From Pseudoxanthomonas winnipegensis (lineage in GTDB: Bacteria; Pseudomonadota; Gammaproteobacteria; Xanthomonadales; Xanthomonadaceae), in the NCBI RefSeq assembly GCF_004283755.1, contig NZ_SHMH01000002.1, forward strand, positions 583,679 through 647,678: 64,000 nt of DNA, read 5' to 3'. A program made the position numbers and the translations under genes. A model generated the notes under the pieces. The model did not search any database. It saw only the letters and a program-made list of their open reading frames with translations, and was not told the origin of the DNA. Below, one piece after another: positions 1 to 11,054 of the stretch. Numbering within the stretch: the stretch's first letter is position 1; each line of letters starts with the position of its first letter.

Positions 1-693
1 CCCTATGCCGGCGGCTACTGGGGCGTCTGCATCGCCTGGGGGCTGGGCGTCACCATCGCCATCTATGCCACCGGTTCGGTCTCGGGCACCCACGCCAATC
101 CGGCGGTGACGCTGGCGCTGGCGCTGTTCCGCGGGTTCTCGTGGAAGAAGGTGCTGCCTTACTGGGGCGCGCAGGTGATCGGCGGCATGGTCGGCGCGGC
201 CATCGTCTATGCGCTGTACGCGCCGGTGATCGATCACTACAACGAGGTCAAGCAGCTCACGCGCGAAGCCGGCGGCGCGGCCGGGGTGTTCTTCACCGCG
301 CCGGGGCTCGCGGTCACACCGCTGCATGCGCTGACCGACCAGGCCATCCTCACCGCGTTCCTGATCTTCGGCATCTTCGCCATCACCGAGCAGTACAACG
401 AGATGGCGCCGGGCGCCAACTCCGGCGCGCTGATCATCGGCCTGTTGGTGGCGACCATCGGCGCGTCGATGGGCTATCTGGAGGCGTGGGCGATCAACCC
501 GGCCCGCGATTTCGGCCCGCGCGTGTTCGCGTTCTTCGCCGGCTGGGGGCCCTCGGCCTTCCCCGCGCCGCACAACTACTGGTGGGTGCCCATCGTCGGC
601 CCGCTGATCGGTGGCGTGGTCGGCGCCGCCGCCTATCAGTGGCTGATCTATCCGTTCCTGCCGGCGCGCCAGCGCGCCGCGCGGAAGCCGTAA
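1..693 (+). CDS. glpF: Glycerol uptake facilitator (MIP/aquaporin family), 5' truncated by window edge
   Basis: Inner-membrane channel for facilitated glycerol diffusion. The reading frame is open from base 1, so the start codon and roughly the first 30-50 residues lie outside the window; 230 codons are visible. Both half-helix signatures of the MIP family are present: THANPAVTLAL near visible residue 33 and INPARDFGPR near residue 166. The Arg-Asp after the second NPA is the form usual in glycerol facilitators, as opposed to water-specific aquaporins. Several hydrophobic segments follow one another as expected for the six-helix fold. The gene lies 82 bases upstream of glpK on the same strand, the classical glpFK arrangement, so glycerol entering the cell would be trapped as glycerol 3-phosphate. 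Confidence 0.93.
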   Translation, partial: PYAGGYWGVCIAWGLGVTIAIYATGSVSGTHANPAVTLALALFRGFSWKKVLPYWGAQVIGGMVGAAIVYALYAPVIDHYNEVKQLTREAGGAAGVFFTAPGLAVTPLHALTDQAILTAFLIFGIFAITEQYNEMAPGANSGALIIGLLVATIGASMGYLEAWAINPARDFGPRVFAFFAGWGPSAFPAPHNYWWVPIVGPLIGGVVGAAAYQWLIYPFLPARQRAARKP

Positions 694-700
694 GGTCTGA

Positions 701-2275
<1,575 letters not shown>

Positions 2276-2318
2276 GCCTCGGGCAGGAGCGCCGGCGGAG
2301 GGGACGCCGGCGCCGGCC

Positions 2319-5300
2319 TCACCACTGCGCCACCAGCGTGGAGAACGGCCGCGTCAGCGCGACGCCCTGCGCATCGAACTCGCGCACGGCCCGACCATCG
2401 ACGGTGACGCTGCGCGGCCGCTGGCGGTTGGGCCAGTAGACCTTGAGCGCGCTGTCGGCCCTGAGCCCCTTGCCCAGCGTGATCGTCAGCCGCTGGCCCT
2501 CCTGCCGGGCCTGCATGGCCAGCGTGCCGTAGGCGGTGGGCAGGCCGTCGACCTTCAGGCCGGGGCCGGCGACCCAGGACGGCGGCGTGCCGGGCAGCAG
2601 CGACAGCGCGCGGTCGCCTTCGAACATCAGCATGCCGAACACGCTGCGCGCGTACTCGGCGCCGATCCAGGTGTGCGGCATGTCGCCCAGATAGATGGCG
2701 TGGCGCTTGTCCGAGTACACGACCTCGGCCAGCTCCTGCCACGCCGTCGGCCGGCGGTCGCGCACCACGTGCTCGAGCATGAACTGCGCATCGGCCGGCC
2801 GGTCCAGGTGGACGAAGGTCAGCACATTGCGCATCTCGTAAGGGGTGTAGGCGTAGAGCGCATCGGGCGCGTCGCGCTGGCGCACCTGCGCCAGGTAGGC
2901 ATCGAAGGTGCGTTCCAGCGCGTCGGCCGGCAGCACGTCCTGCGCGCCGGTGGGATCGAGCGCGATCGACACGCTGGTCGGGTCGGAGCCGCCCTGGTCG
3001 GCATCGGCGGGAATCGTGTCGATGCCCTTCCAGCGCATGGTGGCGCGGATCGAGGCGGCCAGTGCATCGCGCAGCAGCGTGTACTGCGCGCGCGCCCACT
3101 GCGCCGTGGCGGTGTCGCCCCATTGTTCGGCCAGCCAGGCGCCGTCGTGCCAGCCGCGCAGCGCCCAGTAGTCGTCCCAGTAGCTGTGCGTGGGCACCGA
3201 ATAGCCCTCGTGGCTGATCGACGGCGCGAGGATGCCGGCGAAGCGCTCCGGCGCCGGACGATCGGCCTGATAGCCCGGCACCAGCGTGCGCTCGCGCAGC
3301 GCCTGCAGGAACTGCAGCGCGCGCTTCACCTGCGGCTGGTACGCGCGCACGGTCTGCGCGCCGCCGTCCAGGCGCGCGACCTCGGCCACCAGCCACAGGT
3401 ACTGGCCCTGGGCGTCGTACTCCAGGTCCGAGCCGAAGCCGGTGTTGACGCTGCCGTCGTCGTTGAGGATCGGCGAGACCAGGCCGTTGTCGTGCACCGC
3501 GTGGGTGCTGTACCAGTGCAGGTAGTCGCGCGCGGTGTCGGCCATGCCCATGCGCAGCAGCACCGCGGCGGTGGCCGAGCCATCGCGGATGAAGGAGCGG
3601 TTGTAGTTGCGCGGGCCCGGCTGCATCGCCGGGCCGCTCTGGTTGAGCAGCATGTACGCGGCCTGCGCGCGCAGCATGTCCACCAGCGAGGGATCGGGCA
3701 GGGACAGGCCGATCCGGCCCAGCCGCTGCTGCCACTGCGCGGCCTGCGCATCGGCCAGGGCGTCGAAGCGGGCGCCGGCATCGCCGTCGCCCAGCAGGGC
3801 CTGCACGTCCAGCGCCGGTGCGGCCGGCCAGTGCGCGGCCTCGACCGCCTTGGCGTCGATCACCTCGTCGCCCAGCGCGAAGGCCAGCACGATGTCGCGC
3901 TGCGCGCCCGGCGCCAGGTGCACGCGCCAGCCGAGCAGGCCGGCGGCCAGCCCCTGCGGGTCGCTGGCCTGCTGCGCCTGCGGCGCGATGCCGGCCGCGG
4001 CGAAGCGGGTGATCTCGTCTTCGCCATGGGCGCCGAACGCGGCCACACCGTGCAGGTCGGGCGCGCTCGCGCTCTGGAACAGCAGCCGTCCGTTGACGCG
4101 CACGCCGGCGCTGGCCCGGCCGGTCTCGACGGCGATGTCGCGGATCGGCGACAGGCCGCCGTTCTGCCAGGGCGGGCTGACCTGCAGCGGCCGGGTCAGC
4201 AGCGAGAGCGTGCCGTCCACCGCGGTGGTGCCGGTATTGCGCAGGCGATGGCGCACCAGCACCACCGGCGCGCCATCGTGCTCCAGGGCGATGGCCTGGC
4301 TGGTGAGCTCCAGGCCTGGCTGCGCGGTCCACTGCGCCTGCGGCATCGGCATCCAGCCCTCGCGCAGGGCGTGGCGGACCGGCGTGTCCACCGTGGCCGC
4401 GGCCGCCCTGCCGCCGGCATCGCGCCAGACCGGCTGCACCAGCGGCGCGCCCTTGAACGCCTCCAGGTTGCCGTACTCGTCGAACACCGCCTTCTGCCGC
4501 CCGGCCGGCACGCCCACCACCGTCCAGTACACCTGCTTCATCTGCAGCGAGGAGGGGAACAGCGCCGCCTCCGGCCCGGTGGCGGCCAGCTGGTAGCGCT
4601 TCATCGGCGTCATCACCGCCTGGGGGCCGAGCACGCGCACGCGGGACACGCTGGGCGCGGTGCCGGCGCGGGCGAGCAGGCGCAGCGCGCTGACGGTGCG
4701 CGGCGCATCGCCGGCCAGGTAGGAGGACGCGCCGAAGGCGTGCGGCTCCTGCGCCAGCGGCGTCCAGCGGCCCGAGGCATCGCGGCCTTCCAGCGCCACG
4801 CTGGCCGGGGTCGTGCCCCAGTCGACCTGCAGACCGGCCACCTCCTGCGGCTGCGGGAAGCGCACTTCCAGCCCGTAGCCACCCTGCTGACGGCCCAGCG
4901 CGCGGGCCGGGCTGCGGCTCCACAGGGCCGCCGGGTCGCCCGTGCCGGCCAGGCCGGCGATGCGCGGCGCCTGCGCCACGGTGAGCGGCTGGAATTCGAA
5001 GATGCCCACGCCCCAGTCCGCCGTGCGCGCCGGCGCGGCCAAGCGCAGGTAGCGCGTGCGCACCGCCGGGAACAGCACGTACTCGGTGCGGCCCGGGCTG
5101 TCGGTGGTGGCGTAGATGGTGCGCCAGGCCTGGCCATCGTCCGAGGCCTGCAGCTGATAGGCGTTGGCGTGGCTGACGTCCCACTGGATGCGCACCCCGC
5201 CGAGGTCGGCGGCCGCGCCCAGGTCCAGCTGTAGCCAGTGGCCGGGCGAGAACGGCCCGCCCCAGCGCGTGGCCGGGTCGCCGTCGAAGGCATGCGCCGA

Positions 5301-5480
5301 GGCCAGGGCAGGGGCCTCGGTGGCCGAGCTGCTGGCCTTCCACTGGCTGCGCGGCGGCAGTCCGTCGGCGGCCATCGCCGGCAGGGCGATGCACAGCCAG
5401 CCCATCAGCACGCCCCGGCGCAGCGCCGTGCCCGTCCGCCCGCGCATCCCCATGGTCGCACTCGCTGTAACCGTTCTCAT
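2319..5480 (-). CDS. Secreted F5/8 type C (discoidin) protein with a six-hairpin glycosidase-like domain
   Basis: Predicted exported carbohydrate-active protein of about 1053 residues. From the chosen start (MRTVTASATMGMRG...) there is a basic, hydrophobic signal peptide ending near LPAMAADG. It is followed by a discoidin-like beta-sandwich (SSSATEAPALASAHAFDGDP...RWGGPFSPGHWLQLDLGA), a long beta-rich middle, and a C-terminal helical region rich in Trp and acidic residues (NYNRSFIRDGSATAAVLL, SVPTHSYWDDYWALRGW, PHTWIGAEYARSVFG), typical of (alpha/alpha)6 glycosidases. The substrate is not deducible. An upstream in-frame extension exists but contains no export signal; internal ATGs at 5453 and 5447 are alternative starts, and none has a strong Shine-Dalgarno. 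It is convergent with glpK and divergent from the gene at 5654. Confidence 0.82.
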   Translation of the reverse strand: MRTVTASATMGMRGRTGTALRRGVLMGWLCIALPAMAADGLPPRSQWKASSSATEAPALASAHAFDGDPATRWGGPFSPGHWLQLDLGAAADLGGVRIQWDVSHANAYQLQASDDGQAWRTIYATTDSPGRTEYVLFPAVRTRYLRLAAPARTADWGVGIFEFQPLTVAQAPRIAGLAGTGDPAALWSRSPARALGRQQGGYGLEVRFPQPQEVAGLQVDWGTTPASVALEGRDASGRWTPLAQEPHAFGASSYLAGDAPRTVSALRLLARAGTAPSVSRVRVLGPQAVMTPMKRYQLAATGPEAALFPSSLQMKQVYWTVVGVPAGRQKAVFDEYGNLEAFKGAPLVQPVWRDAGGRAAAATVDTPVRHALREGWMPMPQAQWTAQPGLELTSQAIALEHDGAPVVLVRHRLRNTGTTAVDGTLSLLTRPLQVSPPWQNGGLSPIRDIAVETGRASAGVRVNGRLLFQSASAPDLHGVAAFGAHGEDEITRFAAAGIAPQAQQASDPQGLAAGLLGWRVHLAPGAQRDIVLAFALGDEVIDAKAVEAAHWPAAPALDVQALLGDGDAGARFDALADAQAAQWQQRLGRIGLSLPDPSLVDMLRAQAAYMLLNQSGPAMQPGPRNYNRSFIRDGSATAAVLLRMGMADTARDYLHWYSTHAVHDNGLVSPILNDDGSVNTGFGSDLEYDAQGQYLWLVAEVARLDGGAQTVRAYQPQVKRALQFLQALRERTLVPGYQADRPAPERFAGILAPSISHEGYSVPTHSYWDDYWALRGWHDGAWLAEQWGDTATAQWARAQYTLLRDALAASIRATMRWKGIDTIPADADQGGSDPTSVSIALDPTGAQDVLPADALERTFDAYLAQVRQRDAPDALYAYTPYEMRNVLTFVHLDRPADAQFMLEHVVRDRRPTAWQELAEVVYSDKRHAIYLGDMPHTWIGAEYARSVFGMLMFEGDRALSLLPGTPPSWVAGPGLKVDGLPTAYGTLAMQARQEGQRLTITLGKGLRADSALKVYWPNRQRPRSVTVDGRAVREFDAQGVALTRPFSTLVAQW

Positions 5481-5653
5481 GCGGCGATGCTGGCAGGGCC
5501 CGACGGACCTGGCGAGCGGCACTGCAACATCACAGCGCCATGGCCTTGCTGAATGCCGGGCGCACGCCGTGAAGGTGCGTAACGCAATGCCATCAATTCG
5601 GTGCGGACGCTTGCGCACAATGCCGCGCTTGATTTGCGCAATGGCGGGGACAC

Positions 5654-6679
5654 TTGGCGGCAGTAGCACACATGGAATGGGACGAGTCGCGCCTGCGCGT
5701 CCCCGCGGCGCTCCTGAGCCTGGCGATCATGGTCATGATCGCCCTGGTCCTGCTGCAGGCGCCGATGGCACGACTGGCCCCGGCGCGCAGCCAGGAGCAG
5801 CGGCTGCGGCTGGAGTTCATCGCCCGGCCGCAGGCGGCCGCGCCCGCACGCCCGGCCGCACCGGTCGCCGCACCGCCACGTGCCGCGGCGCCGGCCGCGC
5901 CCTCACGCCCACCGCCGTCGGTCGCCGCCCACCAGCGCCCGCCGGCCACCATTCCGCCGCCGCTGGCTACGCCCCGGGTCACCGCGCCTACCGATCAGGG
6001 CCAGGTCGCCCGTGCGGTGTACGACCGCGACGGGCGGGCCAAGCTCCCGCCCGGCCTCGCCGCCGAGCCGGGCCCGCCGCAGGGCAGCCCGCCGGGCCTG
6101 GCCAACGCCCGCGACGCGGCCAAGACCAAGGCGCTGATGGAGCGTCCCAATCCGGTGCAGTACAACGAAACGCGGTTCGAGAAGGACTGGGTGTCCAAGG
6201 GCACGCTGGGCGACATCGCCGCGCAGAAGGTCAACCGCGCCATCGCCGACATGTTCAAGAGCGGGCGCAGCTCGCCCACCGCCCGGCCGCCGCCGGACAC
6301 GCACTTCAATCCCGCGCTGGCGCAGAACCGCGACGACCTCGGCAGCGAGGCCACTGGGGATGCCTACAAGGCCGCGCCGATCGCGTTCGAGAAGGCGCCG
6401 CAGCCCACCGGTGAGGCGACCAAGGCCATCCGCGCCCAGCTCGACGCCCTGCAGGGCCGCGCGCTGATGTGTCACGACCCGCGCAAGGACAAGTGGCTGG
6501 CCGACGTGCGCAGCAACCTGCAGGCGCTGGAACGCAGCGAGAACGCGCTGGCCCACGGCGCCGACCCGGCCCGCGCCCAGTACCAGCTGCCGCAGGCCAT
6601 CGACGCGGCCTACGACCTGTCGCGCCGCGCGCTGTGGTACGCCGACAAGCAGCTGTCGGGGTGTGGCAAGGCCGGCTGA
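5654..6679 (+). CDS. Membrane-anchored Pro/Ala-rich protein of unknown function
   Basis: I do not recognise the family. The 341-residue protein starts with a short cytoplasmic stretch and one transmembrane helix (VPAALLSLAIMVMIALVLLQ). A Pro/Ala-rich segment of about 80 residues follows, then a hydrophilic C-terminal domain with two cysteines (LMCHDP and the terminal SGCGKAG). This N-terminal anchor plus Pro-rich linker resembles TonB/TolA-type envelope spanners, but there is no TonB C-terminal motif. The start is either TTG at 5654 (GGGGA nearby) or ATG at 5672; the TTG adds only six residues. It is divergent from the discoidin protein gene and 72 bases upstream of the ATPase gene. Confidence 0.7.
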   Translation: MAAVAHMEWDESRLRVPAALLSLAIMVMIALVLLQAPMARLAPARSQEQRLRLEFIARPQAAAPARPAAPVAAPPRAAAPAAPSRPPPSVAAHQRPPATIPPPLATPRVTAPTDQGQVARAVYDRDGRAKLPPGLAAEPGPPQGSPPGLANARDAAKTKALMERPNPVQYNETRFEKDWVSKGTLGDIAAQKVNRAIADMFKSGRSSPTARPPPDTHFNPALAQNRDDLGSEATGDAYKAAPIAFEKAPQPTGEATKAIRAQLDALQGRALMCHDPRKDKWLADVRSNLQALERSENALAHGADPARAQYQLPQAIDAAYDLSRRALWYADKQLSGCGKAG

Positions 6680-6751
6680 TCGCGGCGCGTGCGTTCGCGC
6701 AGGCGATCGGGTCTTGCTTGCAGGCGGAGTCTCCGCCTCGAAGGATCGCCC

Positions 6752-7510
6752 ATGCCCTCCTGGGATGCCACGCACTATCTGCTGGATGTCGCGCTCAAGC
6801 GCGAGAAGGATCCGCCGATGGACCGCTATCCCTTCAGCCTGCCCGGCATCCGCGGCCTGGCCGAGGAACGCCTGGTCTTCCACCCCGCGGTGACCTTCCT
6901 CGTCGGCGAGAACGGCAGCGGCAAGTCCACGCTGCTGGAGGCGATCGCGGTGGCGTGGGGCTTCAACGCCGAGGGCGGCACCAGGAACTTCAACTTCAGC
7001 ACGGTCGCCTCGCATTCGGCGCTGCACGACTACCTGCGCCTGGGGCGCAGCGGGAGGCGGGCCAGGGACGGCTTCTTCCTGCGCGCCGAGAGCTTCTACA
7101 ACGTCGCCAGCAACATCGACACGCTGGGTGATGACGTCGTCAGGGCATACGGCGGGGAGTCGCTGCATGCCCAGTCCCATGGCGAGTCCTTCATGTCGCT
7201 GGTCGAGCATCGCTTCAGGGGCAACGGGCTCTATGTACTGGACGAGCCGGAGGCCGCGCTCTCGCCCACCCGGCAGATGGCCCTGCTGGCCCGCATCCAT
7301 GCGCTGGTCCGGCGCAACGCGCAGTTCATCATCGCCACGCATTCGCCGATCCTGATGGCCTATCCGGATGCGCAGATCGTGCAGATCGGTCCGCAGGGCC
7401 TGCAGCGCGTCAGTTATCGCGAGACCGAGCATTACCTGGTCACGCGCGCGTTCCTGGAAAACCCCGAACGCCAGCTGCACTACCTGCTCGGCGACGCCGA
7501 GGAGTCCTGA
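6752..7510 (+). CDS. AAA-family ATPase (COG3910-like, ABC/SMC-type nucleotide-binding fold)
   Basis: Soluble stand-alone ATPase of 252 residues. The Walker A motif is [16 protein letters not shown] (about residues 50-60). An ABC-like Walker B occurs in LYVLDEPEAALSPTRQ, followed by the switch histidine segment FIIATHSPILMAYPDA. No transmembrane or nuclease domain is present. This architecture is common in small bacterial ATPases annotated as predicted ATPases, and their substrates are mostly unknown. ATG 6752 is preceded by GAAGGATC at suitable spacing; an upstream in-frame ATG at 6689 lacks a ribosome site and overlaps a hairpin (GGCGGAGTCTCCGCC). The neighbours give no functional hint. Confidence 0.88.
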   Translation: MPSWDATHYLLDVALKREKDPPMDRYPFSLPGIRGLAEERLVFHPAVTFLVGENGSGKSTLLEAIAVAWGFNAEGGTRNFNFSTVASHSALHDYLRLGRSGRRARDGFFLRAESFYNVASNIDTLGDDVVRAYGGESLHAQSHGESFMSLVEHRFRGNGLYVLDEPEAALSPTRQMALLARIHALVRRNAQFIIATHSPILMAYPDAQIVQIGPQGLQRVSYRETEHYLVTRAFLENPERQLHYLLGDAEES

Positions 7511-7516
7511 AGCCGC

Positions 7517-9139
7517 TCAGTGCCCCGCCTCGTTCTCCCGCGCCGCGGCGGCCGCGCGCGCCGCCTGCTGGGTCAGGTACAGCTCGATGAAGGTCATCGC
7601 CGGCACCGCCTTGCCGAACAGCCAGCCCTGGCCATAGCCCACGCCCTGCGCGCGCAGGAAGTCGGCCTGCGCGGTCGTCTCGATGCCCTCGGCCACACAG
7701 GCCAGGCCCAGCTCGCGGGCCATGTCGATGATGTGCCCGGTCACCGCCGAGGTGGCCGCGCCGGTGCCGATGGCATCGATGAAGGTCTTGTCGATCTTCA
7801 GCGCGTCCAGCGGCAGCCCTTGCAGGTATTGCAGGCTGGAGTAGCCGGTACCGAAGTCGTCGATCGCCACGCGGTGGCCCGCCAGGCGCGCCTGCTCGAT
7901 GGTGCGGCGGGCCGCGGCGATGTCCACGAAGCCGCGCTCGGTGGCTTCCAGCCAGAGCTGGCGCGGGGCGATGCCGCTGCCTTCCAGCGCCCGCGCCAGC
8001 ACCGCCAGCAGCCGGCCGCTGCGCATGTCCGCGGCGCTGAGGTTGAGGCTCACATGCAGACAGGGGTGGGTGGCCAGCAGCGGCCCCAGATCGCACACGA
8101 TCGCGGCCAGCACCTGGTCGGTGATCGCGTCGATCAGCCCGGTCTGCTCGGCCAGCGGGATGAACTGGTCGGGACGTATCAGCGTGCCGTCGGGCTGGCG
8201 CCAGCGCACCAGCGCCTCGGCACCGACGATGGCCGCGTCCGCCAGCCGCACGATCGGCTGGTAGTGCGCGACGAACTCCTGCCGCTGCACCGCGCGGGTC
8301 AGCGCGCCGGTGGGCGAGAGCCTGCGCTTGAAGCCCAGGATCACCATCGCCACGGCCACCGCGGCGATGAGCAGGCCGATCGGCAGCAGCATGCCCTGCT
8401 GGCGCGGCAGCCCGGCGGCGGCGCGTGCCGTGGGCGCGCTGACCACCACCATCCAGCCATCGCGCCGCTTCACCGAGAACAGATGCGCCGCGTCGCTTCC
8501 GTTGTCCCGGCGCTGGCGCATGGCGCGCGACAGCGCCTCATCGCTGAGGTTGCGCTCGCTCAGCACCACGCCCTGGGCATTGCGCACCAGCAAGCCGATA
8601 TCCGGTTCCAGCACCAGATCGGAGAAGCGCGCCGGGTCGATCAGGACGTTGTAGTTGTGCTGATGCAGGACCAGCATCTGCCGCCCGCCGCTGATCTGCG
8701 GCAGCACGCGCGCGTACAGGCGCAGCCCGTCCGGGCCGACCGCATCGGCGGGCAGGTCGTCGGGCACGCGCACCTTGGTCGGCCCCCACGACGTGCAGCG
8801 CAGCAGACCGCCCTGGAAGAAGCCGACTTCCTTGACCGCGGCCGAGTCCATCGCCGCCCGCCGCATCTGCGCGATATGCGCATCCGAACATGGCACCAGG
8901 CGGCTGCGCTGCATGGTGTGCAGCACCTGTGTCGCCTCGTCCATCGTGCTCTGCGCGCGCTCCAGCGCCAGCGCGGCGAACTGGTCCAGACGCTGCTGTT
9001 CGTTGCGCACGGCCAGATGCCAGGACATCGCCAGGGTGGCGATGATCGGCACGGCGATGCCCAACAGCGCCAGTCCCGTCGCCGCGACGATGATCCTCGC
9101 CCGCCCCATCGCCCCGTGCGCTCCATGTACCGTGTTCAT
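7517..9139 (-). CDS. CSS-motif sensor EAL protein, probable cyclic-di-GMP phosphodiesterase
   Basis: Inner-membrane signalling protein of 540 residues. Two hydrophobic helices, near residues 15-38 and 245-266, bracket a periplasmic domain containing a conserved cysteine pair (VPCSDAHI and LRCTSWGP), matching CSS-type redox sensors that control EAL output. The cytoplasmic EAL domain is intact at key places: GAEALVRWRQP, SLNLSAADMR, LEATERGF, AIDDFGTGYSSLQYL and LKIDKTFID, so hydrolysis of cyclic di-GMP to pGpG is expected. The ATG at 9139 is directly preceded by CCGGGGA; ATG 9109 with an upstream GGAG is an alternative. It is convergent with the ATPase gene, six bases apart. Confidence 0.93.
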   Translation of the reverse strand: MNTVHGAHGAMGRARIIVAATGLALLGIAVPIIATLAMSWHLAVRNEQQRLDQFAALALERAQSTMDEATQVLHTMQRSRLVPCSDAHIAQMRRAAMDSAAVKEVGFFQGGLLRCTSWGPTKVRVPDDLPADAVGPDGLRLYARVLPQISGGRQMLVLHQHNYNVLIDPARFSDLVLEPDIGLLVRNAQGVVLSERNLSDEALSRAMRQRRDNGSDAAHLFSVKRRDGWMVVVSAPTARAAAGLPRQQGMLLPIGLLIAAVAVAMVILGFKRRLSPTGALTRAVQRQEFVAHYQPIVRLADAAIVGAEALVRWRQPDGTLIRPDQFIPLAEQTGLIDAITDQVLAAIVCDLGPLLATHPCLHVSLNLSAADMRSGRLLAVLARALEGSGIAPRQLWLEATERGFVDIAAARRTIEQARLAGHRVAIDDFGTGYSSLQYLQGLPLDALKIDKTFIDAIGTGAATSAVTGHIIDMARELGLACVAEGIETTAQADFLRAQGVGYGQGWLFGKAVPAMTFIELYLTQQAARAAAAARENEAGH

Positions 9140-9389
9140 TCCCCGGAGCGAACTCTAACCGCTCGGTTCGCTCGTACGCCGGACCTCGCGCACGCTTCCG
9201 ATCAGCCGTGGCCAATTCGTGCAGATTCGCGAACGGCCGCGATGGCGGCACGTGCCATTGCGCAGAGGGAGCCGACGCGGCGAACGCCTTGCGCCGCGCT
9301 GTCGGACGCCGGCGCGCGATCCCTAAAGCCGGCGTCTGCACGCTTCATGTCGGCCGCTGCCACGCACCGACACGTGGCGGCCACGCGCG

Positions 9390-10106
9390 CTATCCGCGCC
9401 GTCGCGGGCCGTACCAGAACGCCAGCCGGTCGCGGCTGTGCAGGAGCCCGCGGCCATGGCGCGCCAGGGCCAGCGCCAGGCGCAGGTGTTCCCACGCGCT
9501 GAAGGTCTGCAGCTTGCGCGCCGAGGTCCACACCGTCTGGCGCAGCAGCACGAAGCGTCCCTGCCGGGCCAGCGCGCGGCTCATGGCCACGTCCTCACCG
9601 GCGAACAAACGCGCATCGAAGCCGCCGCTGGCCTCGAAGGCCGCGCGCGTGCAGAACAGGAAGCAGCCCGGCGCGATCCGCGCCCAGCGCAGCAGCGTGC
9701 CGAAGACCGCTTCGCCCAGACGCGCATGCCAGGCCACGGGGCGCTGCAGGCGCACCCGTGCGCCCCCGCCGACGGCGCCGCCATCGAGCGCCGCCAGCGC
9801 CGCGCGCAGCGCCTCGGCGTCGACGTGCGTGTCGGCATCGATGAAGCACAGGCGATCGCCGCGAGCGGCGGCCGCGCCGGCATTGCGTGCCGCGGCGATA
9901 TGGCGCGCCTGGATCGACAGCACGCGCACGCCAGCCGCCAGCGCCAGCGCGGCGGTCGCATCGGTGGAACCATCGTCGACCACCACGATCTCCGCCGCCA
10001 CGCCGCACGCGGCGATCGCACGCTGCAGACAGGCCAGCGTGCCCGGCAGCAGTGCGGCTTCGTCGTGGGCGGGCAGGATGCAGGACAGCATGGCCCATGC
10101 TGTCAC
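9390..10106 (-). CDS. Family 2 glycosyltransferase
   Basis: Cytoplasmic GT-A fold transferase of 238 residues that would move a sugar from a nucleotide donor; the acceptor is unknown. The signatures are SCILPAHDEAALLPGTL at the start, EIVVVDDGSTDATAALA for the nucleotide-binding strand, ARNAGAAAARGDRLCFIDADT with the metal-binding DAD, and an acidic catalytic region around FAGEDVAMSRAL. No clear transmembrane helices are seen. Initiation may be GTG 10106 or, more convincingly from family alignments, ATG 10091; neither has a good Shine-Dalgarno. It is the same strand as the EAL gene but 250 bases away, so cotranscription is uncertain. Confidence 0.87.
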   Translation of the reverse strand: MTAWAMLSCILPAHDEAALLPGTLACLQRAIAACGVAAEIVVVDDGSTDATAALALAAGVRVLSIQARHIAAARNAGAAAARGDRLCFIDADTHVDAEALRAALAALDGGAVGGGARVRLQRPVAWHARLGEAVFGTLLRWARIAPGCFLFCTRAAFEASGGFDARLFAGEDVAMSRALARQGRFVLLRQTVWTSARKLQTFSAWEHLRLALALARHGRGLLHSRDRLAFWYGPRRRG

Positions 10107-10264
10107 GCGCGGATGTCAGAAGGAGGTGACCGCATCGGGTGCGGCAGGGCGCCGTCGCGGTATGGCCGTTGGCCTCCGCTTGGCGTGTCCGTGCCATGCG
10201 CCATCGCGCGCAACGGACCGCCCAAACGAAGGTGCCCGGCTTGTCGCCGGGCACCTGGATGCTT

Positions 10265-10843
10265 TCAGTCGTTGCCGAGCGCGACCAGCTCCCGCGCCAG
10301 GTCGGCGTGGCGGTGCTGTCGACCCATCTCGCGCATGATGCGGATGTCCTCGTGGCGCAGCGGTCGGCGCGCGATCACGCGCTGCTTGTAGGCCAGCACC
10401 TCGGGATAGGTGCGCGCCAGTTCCAGCGCCTCCTGCACCTGCTCGACCGAATCGCTTTCGTTGCTCACCGGCTCGCGGCTGGAGAACGCGTTGACCCAGC
10501 GCGACAGACCCGCCTTCTGGTCGAAGACCTGCGCGATCAGCCAGAGCACGAACAGCATCGCGACCCAGATCAGCAGCACCAGGATGATCTTGGGAAAGCT
10601 GGGGTTGTAGCTGTGTTCCCATAGGTTGTCGGCGATGATCGCAAGCGCGGTCAGCGACGCGCCCAGCCACACGATCACCGAACCGGCCAGCCATTGGCCC
10701 TTGGCGATGTCCAGCAGATGAATCTCGTGTTCGATGCCGCGGTCGGTCTTGCTCAGCCAGTGCGCGGCCTGTTCCTCCAGCGGCTTGCGGTGCAGCTCGT
10801 TGTCCGCCAGCAGCAGGTTCAGGCCCTTGAAGAGTTGGCTCAT
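10265..10843 (-). CDS. Two-transmembrane-helix protein of unknown function
   Basis: I do not recognise this 192-residue protein. A polar N-terminal segment of about 50 residues (MSQLFKGLNLLLADNEL...) precedes two hydrophobic helices, GSVIVWLGASLTALAIIADN and IILVLLIWVAMLFVLWLIAQVF. The C-terminal cytoplasmic part is charged and ends with an Arg/His-rich amphipathic stretch. The start at 10843 is favoured by GAGGATCGAACC just upstream. The in-frame upstream extension to 10987 is low complexity and has no ribosome site. It is divergent from the small gene at 11055. Confidence 0.75.
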   Translation of the reverse strand: MSQLFKGLNLLLADNELHRKPLEEQAAHWLSKTDRGIEHEIHLLDIAKGQWLAGSVIVWLGASLTALAIIADNLWEHSYNPSFPKIILVLLIWVAMLFVLWLIAQVFDQKAGLSRWVNAFSSREPVSNESDSVEQVQEALELARTYPEVLAYKQRVIARRPLRHEDIRIMREMGRQHRHADLARELVALGND

Positions 10844-11054
10844 GGTTCGATCCTCGCCTTGAACAGGTGGCCGGCCCGGCGCCGCCACCTTTGTGCGCAG
10901 CATAGGCCGGTGCGCCGCGAAGTTTCCGTGAGACGAAGGTAGAAGATGAACCGGGGAGCCAGCGCCGTGAATGTTGCGTTGCGACATTCTTCACGCATGC
11001 CTAAGCCGGGCCATCCGAAAGTCGAACCCGCCTCCACCCCCACGGATGCCCCCC